Below, in pieces: positions 1 to 5,216 of a stretch of 15,308 bases of DNA. A model generated the notes under the pieces. It made no database searches. It was given only the letters and a program-made list of their open reading frames with translations, and was not told where the DNA came from. This DNA comes from Pseudomonadota bacterium (GTDB lineage Bacteria; Myxococcota_A; Polyangia; Haliangiales; Haliangiaceae): positions 1 to 15,308 of the forward strand of contig JAEYYV010000163.1 of the NCBI GenBank assembly GCA_023428295.1, in the 5' to 3' direction. Positions within the stretch are counted from its first letter, which is position 1. Each line of letters begins with the position of its first letter. The position numbers and the translations under genes were made by a program.

Positions 1-58
1 GTGTCGGGCGCCGCGTGCGCGTGTGCGATCTGGAGAACCAGAGCGAGGCCCAGACCCC

Positions 59-78
59 AGCGGGTAATAGCGGGTAAC
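59..78 (+). repeat. 10-bp direct repeat before first gene
   Basis: Two adjacent 10-bp units, agcgggtaat and agcgggtaac, match at 9 of 10 positions. The second unit runs into the TAACAT hexamer proposed as the -10 element of the next gene, so the repeat sits where a regulator could bind. It may equally be chance. The rest of 1-58 shows no recognisable gene. Confidence 0.4.
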
Positions 79-80
79 AT
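75..80 (+). promoter_or_regulatory. Putative -10 (TAACAT), leaderless-type
   Basis: TAACAT lies exactly 7 bp before the ATG at 88. Transcription would then begin at or next to the start codon. There is no Shine-Dalgarno sequence. The same TAnnnT-N6-8-start arrangement recurs at several other genes in this window. No -35 element is evident. Confidence 0.4.
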
Positions 81-87
81 GCGCGGC

Positions 88-909
88 ATGCGAATCGCGA
101 CGGCGTTACTTGGACTGTGCTTGGTGATCGGGCCCGCCTGCAAGAAGGACAAGGGCGGATCGGGGACGACCGAAGGCTCGGGGGTTGGCTCCGCAGCGAC
201 GGGTTCGGACACTGGCTCGGGCTCGGGCTCGGCGGACACGGGCGCGGGCTCGGCGGACACGGGCGCGGGCTCGGGGGACACGGGCTCGGCCGCGACCGGT
301 GCGGGCGCAGGCTCCTCCGAGCAGATGACCAAGCGCGGCGGTAACTGTCCGAGCACCGTCTTTGGCTCGACGACGAAGGCCGAGCTCAAAGGCGGCAAGA
401 TCCTCGTGACGATCACCTCGGCGGACAAGGATGCGGTCGTCGCGATCCAGAAGCGCAGCGCGGAGCTCGTGAAGGAGAAGACCGACGGTGGCGCGTCCGG
501 TGACGGTCACGATCAGAAGGGCACGCATGGCGGCGGCATGGGGCTGTGCCCGGTGCACGTGGCCGGCGGTGCGGCAGCCGAGGTCAAGAACGAGGCGGAC
601 GGCGTTGTCGTGACGATCACGCCGAAGGAGAAGCCGGAGCTGCTCAAGACCGAGATCGATGGACGCATCACCAAGGCGGCCGAGTGGGTGAAGGCGAACA
701 TCAAGGAAGGCGAGCAAGGCACGCAGGGTGGCGTCGGCGGCGGCGCGGGCGAGCACGGGATGAACCACTCGGGCGACGGCGACGGCAAGGGCAAGGAGAA
801 GGGCGGCGACGGAAAGGGCGGCGGCAAGGGCACCGGTGGTGGCGGCGGTGCAGGCACGGGCGGCGGTGGCGGCAACGGCACGGGCGGCGGCGGTAGCGCC
901 GCGAAGTAG
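88..909 (+). CDS. Gly-rich lipoprotein with duplicated domain
   Basis: This is a predicted 273-residue exported lipoprotein of unknown function. The signal peptide ends in VIGPAC, so Cys18 is the likely lipidated residue, although Gly at -3 is not the usual Leu. A Gly/Ser/Ala/Asp/Thr-rich linker (about 23-79) contains a 7-residue repeat GSADTGA. Two related segments follow, at about 86-130 and 153-200. Each starts with Cys-Pro and continues to a VTIT strand and a charged helix, which indicates an internal duplication. A His/Met/Gly-rich stretch lies between them (about 139-152) and another follows (about 222-227), so metal binding is conceivable. The C-terminus is Lys/Gly-rich and then almost pure Gly/Thr. 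I chose ATG 88 over ATG 79 or GTG 1 because it gives a compact signal peptide and has TAACAT 7 bp upstream. I do not recognise the family. Confidence 0.75.
   Translation: MRIATALLGLCLVIGPACKKDKGGSGTTEGSGVGSAATGSDTGSGSGSADTGAGSADTGAGSGDTGSAATGAGAGSSEQMTKRGGNCPSTVFGSTTKAELKGGKILVTITSADKDAVVAIQKRSAELVKEKTDGGASGDGHDQKGTHGGGMGLCPVHVAGGAAAEVKNEADGVVVTITPKEKPELLKTEIDGRITKAAEWVKANIKEGEQGTQGGVGGGAGEHGMNHSGDGDGKGKEKGGDGKGGGKGTGGGGGAGTGGGGGNGTGGGGSAAK
226..288 (+). repeat. 21-bp tandem repeat in coding sequence
   Basis: There are three head-to-tail 21-bp units encoding GSADTGA, GSADTGA and the variant GSGDTGS. The first two are identical at DNA level. They form the flexible linker between the lipid anchor and the first domain. 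Copy number is likely to vary between strains by slippage. Confidence 0.75.
829..897 (+). repeat. 24-bp Gly-Thr repeat at C-terminus
   Basis: Three imperfect units of eight codons encode GTGGGGGA, GTGGGGGN and the shorter GTGGGGS. They end the lipoprotein in a low-complexity Gly tail. The tail may be a surface or cell-wall spacer, but nothing in the sequence proves this. Confidence 0.65.
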
Positions 910-946
910 CGGCGGTAGATCACACCGCGTCGTTCGATCCTCGGCG

Positions 947-952
947 TAGACT
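947..952 (+). promoter_or_regulatory. Putative -10 (TAGACT), leaderless-type
   Basis: TAGACT lies 8 bp before the ATG at 961, in the 51-bp gap after the previous gene. There is no Shine-Dalgarno site. The same hexamer precedes the gene at 11804. Confidence 0.4.
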
Positions 953-960
953 TACGCGCG

Positions 961-1890
961 ATGCGCAGCCGTTTGGTTCTCGTCGAGGTCGGGCTGGTGC
1001 TCGTCCTCGGCGCGTGTGGCAACGACAAGATGCACTTGCACCCCGACGGTGTGTTCGTCGACGCGCCGCCGGCGGACCCGTGGTGGATGCCCGCGCCCGG
1101 AGAGGCGAAGAACTGGGACATCCAGATGAGCGCGCCGTTCGACTTCGACACCGCGCGCACGATGATGATCGTCGATCTGTGGGACTCGGTCCCGGCGGTG
1201 ACGGAGCTCACCTACAGCGATGGCTCGGCCGCGGTCGCGGTGCCGGCGGGCGCGCAAGCCTCGACGATCAGCACGCTCGACGCGAAGGGGACCGTGATCA
1301 TCTGTCGCGTGGGCTTGGGCGGCGTGAACACCGGTGATCCGGACTTCGCGAAGTTCCCGGCAAGCGCGGTCGGCACCGTCGGCACTCCGTTCGATGCGAA
1401 CGATCGCTACCTGGATCTCGCGGTGCGCGACACGTGGAAGGCGTTCGCGTTCGCGCGCATCGAGCTCGCGAAGGACATCGGCTGCGACGGCATCGAGCCA
1501 TACCTGTCCGATCACGACACGAAGGACACGAGCTTCACGACGACTCCCGAGAACCTGAGCGGGTGGGCGAGGGAGCTCGCGGCCGAAGCGCATGCGCACG
1601 AGCTCTCGGTGGGCCTGCGCAATGGCCTCGCGGTGCCGAGCCATGTCGAGGGTCTCGACACCGAGTTCGATTGGCACCTCGTCGAGCGCTGCGGCGAGTT
1701 TAGCGAGTGCGACCTGCCCAAGGTCTTCTTGGACGCGAGTAAGGCCGTGTTCACCATCGAGTACACGACGAACATCGATGGCGACACGCAGAACACCGCG
1801 CCGCTGTGCTCCGCCCAGGTCCGCGACAATCTGCGCGACGGCATCGTGAAAGACGCGGCGCTCACGAGCGTCCGCATGCAATGCGAGTGA
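961..1890 (+). CDS. GH114-family glycosidase lipoprotein
   Basis: This 309-residue predicted lipoprotein has lipobox LGAC, with Cys19 lipidated. The mature part looks like the GH114 / TM1410-like TIM barrel, whose characterised members are endo-alpha-1,4-polygalactosaminidases. Family hallmarks include a W..P...NWDIQ entry (about 41-55), VIICRVGLG (112-120) for the usual ICY(V/I)S-type strand, YLDL (150-153), GCDGIEP (174-180) with the acidic residues expected at the active site, AHAHELSVGLRN (210-221), and the Cys-rich VERCGEFSEC (241-250). Length fits a single-domain member plus leader. Arg replaces the common Tyr in the ICY strand, and the segment after GIEP differs from the usual DNxD pattern, so substrate is uncertain. 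It probably acts on galactosamine-containing exopolysaccharide at the surface. It converges on the next gene with a 7-bp gap. Confidence 0.75.
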   Translation: MRSRLVLVEVGLVLVLGACGNDKMHLHPDGVFVDAPPADPWWMPAPGEAKNWDIQMSAPFDFDTARTMMIVDLWDSVPAVTELTYSDGSAAVAVPAGAQASTISTLDAKGTVIICRVGLGGVNTGDPDFAKFPASAVGTVGTPFDANDRYLDLAVRDTWKAFAFARIELAKDIGCDGIEPYLSDHDTKDTSFTTTPENLSGWARELAAEAHAHELSVGLRNGLAVPSHVEGLDTEFDWHLVERCGEFSECDLPKVFLDASKAVFTIEYTTNIDGDTQNTAPLCSAQVRDNLRDGIVKDAALTSVRMQCE

Positions 1891-1897
1891 CGGGCGA

Positions 1898-2545
1898 CTA
1901 CGAGCCGCCCATGATCTCGGAGATGCGCTCCTTCATCTGAAACGTCAGATCGTCGCGCAGCGCTTTGGCGACCATCGGGTCCACCGTCGGTAACGTGGTC
2001 ATCTTCATCGCCCACTCCGACTTCTCTTTGTCGTTCTGCACGGTGAAGTTGCGCACGCAGAAGACCTTGTCGGACCTGTCGATGCCGACCGCGCGCACGC
2101 CGACGGCGCCGCGCTTGAGCTCCTTCACCTCGAGGGCGAGCGGCACGTTGACCATGTCGACGCGATAGACGATGTAACCCTTCGCTCCGAGGAGCTGATG
2201 CGCGGCGCGGCGGCGCTCCGTCTCGTTCTTGCTCGTCAGCACCGTGCGGAACGCCGGCGCGTCGATCTCGGGCGGGTTGATCCAGCGCTCGAACTCGGGG
2301 CGATCGGGCATCGTTTCCTTCGCGAGCTCGATGGCGGTCACGAGCGACAGCGCAGGAAGCTCGTAGTCCGCTTCGACACACGCGCGAACGCCGGCGAGCG
2401 GCGGCATGATGCGGAGCAAGCGATCGGCGAGGGCGCTCACTTGATCCGGGTCGGCTTCGGGAGCCTTCTTGGTGCACGCCGAGGACGCGGCGAGACCCGC
2501 GAGCGCGACGAGTCCGACGCTACGCAGTGATGATCGACCCGACAT
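1898..2545 (-). CDS. Small lipoprotein, third gene of MoSto operon
   Basis: This is a predicted 215-residue lipoprotein of unknown function. Its signal peptide ends in ASSAC (Cys24), followed by a charged TKKAPEADPDQ linker. The rest looks like a small soluble alpha/beta domain with no family I recognise. Two internal Cys residues (about 56 and 162) could form a disulfide if it is periplasmic. The start codon lies inside the 3' end of the upstream mosB-like gene (26-bp overlap) and has a strong AAAGGAG three bases before it. Translation is therefore linked to the two molybdenum-storage-type genes. That placement suggests a role with them, but the sequence does not show binding of metal or of the storage protein. 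Confidence 0.75.
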   Translation of the reverse strand: MSGRSSLRSVGLVALAGLAASSACTKKAPEADPDQVSALADRLLRIMPPLAGVRACVEADYELPALSLVTAIELAKETMPDRPEFERWINPPEIDAPAFRTVLTSKNETERRRAAHQLLGAKGYIVYRVDMVNVPLALEVKELKRGAVGVRAVGIDRSDKVFCVRNFTVQNDKEKSEWAMKMTTLPTVDPMVAKALRDDLTFQMKERISEIMGGS

Positions 2546-3293
2546 CTTCTCCTTTGAGCGCCGCGAGCACGGTGCCCGGAACGAGACCGTTGACGATCTG
2601 CAGCTCCTTGCACCACTGCGCGCGCGGTAGGTATTCGATGACCATGCGCTCGACGACGATGTCGTCGAGGTTGCGCTCCACGAGCTCCTTCGCCGTGATG
2701 CGCGGGATGTGCGTGGCGGACGGGTTCTTCTTGGGATCGTCCGTGTAGAGGCCGTCCTCGTCCTTGATGAAGATCGCGCGGCGCGAGCCGAGGAACTCCG
2801 CGGACAGGAACACGCCTGCGTCGGTGCGGTGCGGCGGGATGCGGCTGCCTTCCTCGCGCTTCTCCCAATACCCGAACGGCGGCATGCCGCTCATGATCGG
2901 AATGCAACCCATTTGCATGTAGAGCGGCAGCTTCTCGAAGTCGTCGGGCAAGATGTAGATGCCGCCGTGCTTGGCGAGCAGCATCTGCAGCATGCGCGCG
3001 TTCTGCATCGGGATGTACTTGCCGAGCGTGGCGACGACACCGGTGGGGACGTCGAGCTCGCTCGCGATCGAGTAGATGTGGCGCGCGCGCGTGCCGCCGC
3101 CCGCGAGCAGGACGACCTGGATGCCGAGGCGGCGCGCCTCGACGATCTCGTCGAGGATCGGGAACAGCGCGGCGCGCCCGCGATCGAGGATGCTCTGGCC
3201 GCCGACCTTGACGACCTTGACGTCCGGCATGACCGCCGTGGGTCGATAGTCGTTGCCGACCGCTGCGGTGAGTGTGCGCCGCTCGGTGGTCAC
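2520..3293 (-). CDS. mosB: Molybdenum storage protein subunit, MosB-like
   Basis: This 257-residue protein has the amino-acid-kinase (UMP-kinase-like) fold and resembles the beta subunit of Azotobacter molybdenum storage protein, which packs polyoxomolybdate clusters in an ATP-dependent cage. Features seen: VVKVGGQSILDRGRAA (27-42) with the kinase Lys29, AGGGTRARH (64-72), a QNARMLQMLLAKHG helix (97-110), IPPHRTDAG (152-160), IKDEDGLYTDDPKK (176-189) and IVNGLVPG (233-240). These match my memory of MosB nearly block by block, including the PPHRTD motif that ordinary UMP kinases lack. The start is GTG, with AAGGAG five bases upstream. It overlaps the upstream mosA-like stop by four bases (GTGA), so the two chains should be made in balanced amounts. 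It is presumably cytoplasmic. A related storage role for tungstate or another oxyanion is possible. Confidence 0.85.
   Translation of the reverse strand: MTTERRTLTAAVGNDYRPTAVMPDVKVVKVGGQSILDRGRAALFPILDEIVEARRLGIQVVLLAGGGTRARHIYSIASELDVPTGVVATLGKYIPMQNARMLQMLLAKHGGIYILPDDFEKLPLYMQMGCIPIMSGMPPFGYWEKREEGSRIPPHRTDAGVFLSAEFLGSRRAIFIKDEDGLYTDDPKKNPSATHIPRITAKELVERNLDDIVVERMVIEYLPRAQWCKELQIVNGLVPGTVLAALKGEDVGSIITA
2549..2555 (-). promoter_or_regulatory. Shine-Dalgarno site for lipoprotein gene
   Basis: AAAGGAG on the minus strand lies three bases before the ATG at 2545, within the end of the mosB-like gene. It fixes the start codon and supports re-initiation after mosB translation. Confidence 0.65.
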
Positions 3294-4153
3294 GACGGCT
3301 CCTTCGTGATGACGGTGCCGACGTCCTCACCGCGCAGCGCGCGCGTGAGCTGACCGCGCTCGAGGCCGTTGACGATCACGATGCGCTGGAGGTTCTTCGC
3401 GTGCTTCCACGCGTCGAACAGCGCGTCGTCGAGGATGTTCTCGGCAGGCATGTTCGCGAGCAGCTCGGCGAGCGTGATCTTGGGGATGTGCTTGGCGTCC
3501 GCGTGCTTCTTGGGATCGCGATCGTAGAGGCCGTTCTCGTCCTTCACGAAGATGACCTGCTTCATGCCCAGCACCTCGGCCATCTGGAACAGGCCGAAGT
3601 CCGAGCCGTGCATCGGCAGGTGCCCTTCCTCGGGCGGCGGCTCCCAGAAGTGATACGGCGGGACGCTGATCGCGATCGGCGTGATGCCTTCGGCGAAGTA
3701 GAGCGGCAGATCCCAGAAGTGGTCGCGCTGCATCGGCATCGAGCCGTGCGGGGCGAGCAGGGTGTTAAGGAGGATCGCGTTCAGCTCCTCCATCGCACCG
3801 ACGAGCTGCGCCATGCCGCCGACGGGCAGGCCGAGATCGACGGCGATCGAGATCGTGTGGCGCACGCGCGTGCCGCCACCGACGCCGATCACCATCTTGG
3901 CGTGCGTGCCGCTCGCGGCCGCGTCGCGCTTGATCTGCACGAGCTCGTCAACCAGCGGCAGGATGGCGTCCTTCCCGCGGTCGAAGATGCTGTGCCCGCC
4001 GATGGAGACCATCGACACGTCGGGAAAGATCTGGAGGTCCTTGTCGCTGTCGGTCTTGGAGAGGACCTTTCGATCCTGCAGAGACTCGCGCATCAGCGAG
4101 GACGGGATATGCGTGCGGCCATCGCCGGTCACGAGCGTTCGAGCGTCGGACAT
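3290..4153 (-). CDS. mosA: Molybdenum storage protein subunit, MosA-like
   Basis: This 287-residue paralogue of the downstream MosB-like protein heads the operon. Family blocks are clear: RESLQDRKVL (22-31), IGGHSIFDRGKDAILPLVDEL (51-71), GGGTRVRHTISIA (92-104), LGLPVGGMAQL (107-117), VPPYHFWEPP (164-173), FVKDENGLYDRDPKK (202-216), VNGLERG (261-267) and RALRGEDVGTVIT (271-283). Two usual kinase-fold residues are changed. The Lys of K-x-G-G is Ser50, and the PP(H/Y)RTD motif reads PMHGSD (180-185), so its Arg is Gly183. This chain may therefore be a structural or non-ATP-hydrolysing partner. The MosA label rests on operon order and the N-terminal SLQDR block. Some blocks are closer to MosB, so the A/B assignment is less certain than the family. 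Confidence 0.8.
   Translation of the reverse strand: MSDARTLVTGDGRTHIPSSLMRESLQDRKVLSKTDSDKDLQIFPDVSMVSIGGHSIFDRGKDAILPLVDELVQIKRDAAASGTHAKMVIGVGGGTRVRHTISIAVDLGLPVGGMAQLVGAMEELNAILLNTLLAPHGSMPMQRDHFWDLPLYFAEGITPIAISVPPYHFWEPPPEEGHLPMHGSDFGLFQMAEVLGMKQVIFVKDENGLYDRDPKKHADAKHIPKITLAELLANMPAENILDDALFDAWKHAKNLQRIVIVNGLERGQLTRALRGEDVGTVITKEPS
3299..3304 (-). promoter_or_regulatory. Shine-Dalgarno site for mosB-like gene
   Basis: AAGGAG on the minus strand lies five bases before the GTG at 3293, inside the end of the mosA-like gene. It supports the GTG start that makes the 4-base GTGA overlap. Confidence 0.7.
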
Positions 4154-4165
4154 CGTTTGGCTTCC

Positions 4166-4171
4166 ACCTTA
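4166..4171 (-). promoter_or_regulatory. Putative -10 (TAAGGT) of MoSto operon
   Basis: TAAGGT on the minus strand lies 12 bp before the ATG at 4153, just after the terminator of the preceding unit. It would leave a leader of only about 5 bases. GGAAG within the spacer could instead act as a weak ribosome site if transcription starts further upstream. Confidence 0.25.
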
Positions 4172-4177
4172 CCGCCG

Positions 4178-4220
4178 AAAACGACGAAAGGCGCCGCGTA
4201 CCGCCAGCGCCTTTGTCGTC
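4178..4220 (-). terminator. Hairpin terminator of haem-lipoprotein unit
   Basis: Read on the minus strand, ACGACAAAGGCGC (4207-4219) pairs with GCGCCTTTCGTCGT (4181-4194). There is one bulged base and a 12-base loop, and TTTT follows at once (4178-4181). The hairpin lies 23 bp downstream of the stop codon at 4243 and before the mosA start. It separates the two leftward units. Confidence 0.6.
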
Positions 4221-4242
4221 GGGGGAGACGTTCGGAGTCAGA

Positions 4243-5169
4243 TCACATCGGGAACGGACGCGGTGCGCCGCAGGTGCCGGCCATCTTCTTGGCCATCACC
4301 GAGTCGTAGAACCGCTTGAGCGCCTGCATGCCTTGGCTGTTCGCGTTGGCGTTGAACGTCGGGTGCTCCTGGTGCGGGGCCTGCGCCGTGGCAACACCGC
4401 GGAACGACGACTCGTTGATGATGATCTTGGCCGCGGTGGGACCGCCCAGGAGGTCGACCGTCAGGTACTGCAGGAAGTAGTACTTGCGGTTCGAGAAGAC
4501 GTTCCACATGAACGTCTCGTCGCGCGAGGCGATGAAGCCTTCACCACCCGTCGCGTGGCAGTTCTCGCACTGCTGGTTGTTCTGGGCGTTCATGTTGCCC
4601 CACGCGTTGGCCATGTTCGCCGTCTGGAAGTCGGTGATCGTCATGCACCCGGCGAACTCGGCGAGGACGCGCTCGCTTGCCTGCGCGAGCGACTCGACGC
4701 CCGGCTCGGTCGGCGTCGACGGCTGACCGTTGCGGAGCTCGAGCTCCTTGGTCAGCCACGCGGTGATCTTGGTCTCGTCATCCGCGCTGTAAACAACCGC
4801 GTAGTGCGAGCCCGGCTTCACCTTCGTGATGATGGGAGCTGCCGTCGCAGTGAAGTTACCGACGAGCGCCTGGTAGTTCGTCGCCGTCTGCCAGCCCTTG
4901 GCCGGGTCGGTCGCCACGAACCGCGTCAGCGTCGCGCCCGCCGAGGTCTCGGCGTGACACGCGGAGCCGGTGCACTTCGCGTTGATGATGGAGTAGACGT
5001 TCGAGTCGAACAGCTGCTTCGCTGCCGTGAGGTCGCCACCGGCGGGGTTGTCGCCGTTGTCGTTGCCGTCGCCGTCACCAGTCTCGAGCGGGTTACCGCC
5101 CTGCTCGACGCTGCCGATGCAGCCCATCAAGCCAACCGTCGCAATCGCCGCAAGGAGAGAGATACGCAT
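4243..5169 (-). CDS. Dihaem-type cytochrome c lipoprotein
   Basis: This 308-residue predicted lipoprotein has lipobox LMGC, with Cys17 lipidated. An Asp/Gly/Asn-rich linker follows (about 21-45). There are two candidate haem c sites. The first, CTGSACH (66-72), has the longer CX4CH spacing seen in some planctomycete and myxobacterial cytochrome-like domains. The second, CENCH (201-205), is a canonical CX2CH in a separate domain. The region between looks like a typical cytochrome helix set. Met residues near 193 and 221 and His266/His269 are possible distal ligands, but I cannot assign them. It follows the MYXO-CTERM gene by 47 bp, with AGGAG four bases before the ATG, so it is probably the second gene of that operon. 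A role in surface electron transfer is an inference. Confidence 0.75.
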   Translation of the reverse strand: MRISLLAAIATVGLMGCIGSVEQGGNPLETGDGDGNDNGDNPAGGDLTAAKQLFDSNVYSIINAKCTGSACHAETSAGATLTRFVATDPAKGWQTATNYQALVGNFTATAAPIITKVKPGSHYAVVYSADDETKITAWLTKELELRNGQPSTPTEPGVESLAQASERVLAEFAGCMTITDFQTANMANAWGNMNAQNNQQCENCHATGGEGFIASRDETFMWNVFSNRKYYFLQYLTVDLLGGPTAAKIIINESSFRGVATAQAPHQEHPTFNANANSQGMQALKRFYDSVMAKKMAGTCGAPRPFPM

Positions 5170-5173
5170 GGGA

Positions 5174-5178
5174 CTCCT
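5174..5178 (-). promoter_or_regulatory. Shine-Dalgarno site for haem lipoprotein
   Basis: AGGAG on the minus strand lies four bases before the ATG at 5169. It fits an operon-internal start, in contrast to the leaderless-type starts elsewhere in the window. Confidence 0.65.
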
Positions 5179-5216
5179 GAATGAAGTGGGCGGTTATCGG
5201 GTTGGTGGTGAGGGGA

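Noticed and set aside
1..87. GTG at position 1 as start of the first gene
   Set aside because: It would put about 29 non-leader residues before a clean lipoprotein signal peptide. ATG 88 fits better.
226..288. Possible CRISPR or satellite repeat
   Set aside because: The units are contiguous, in frame and encode a protein linker; there are no spacers.
513..1211. Pro-rich 232-codon frame on the - strand
   Set aside because: It is the reverse complement of the Gly-rich C-terminus of the first lipoprotein; the poly-Pro comes from that composition.
2520..4153. Calling the tandem kinases PyrH or glutamate kinase
   Set aside because: Two co-transcribed paralogues, the PPHRTDAG motif and the QNAxML helix fit MoSto better, and one chain has lost the kinase Lys.
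3272..4309. 345-codon + strand frame across the MoSto genes
   Set aside because: It is antisense to two well-recognised coding genes, and has Arg/Val/His-rich shadow composition without motifs.
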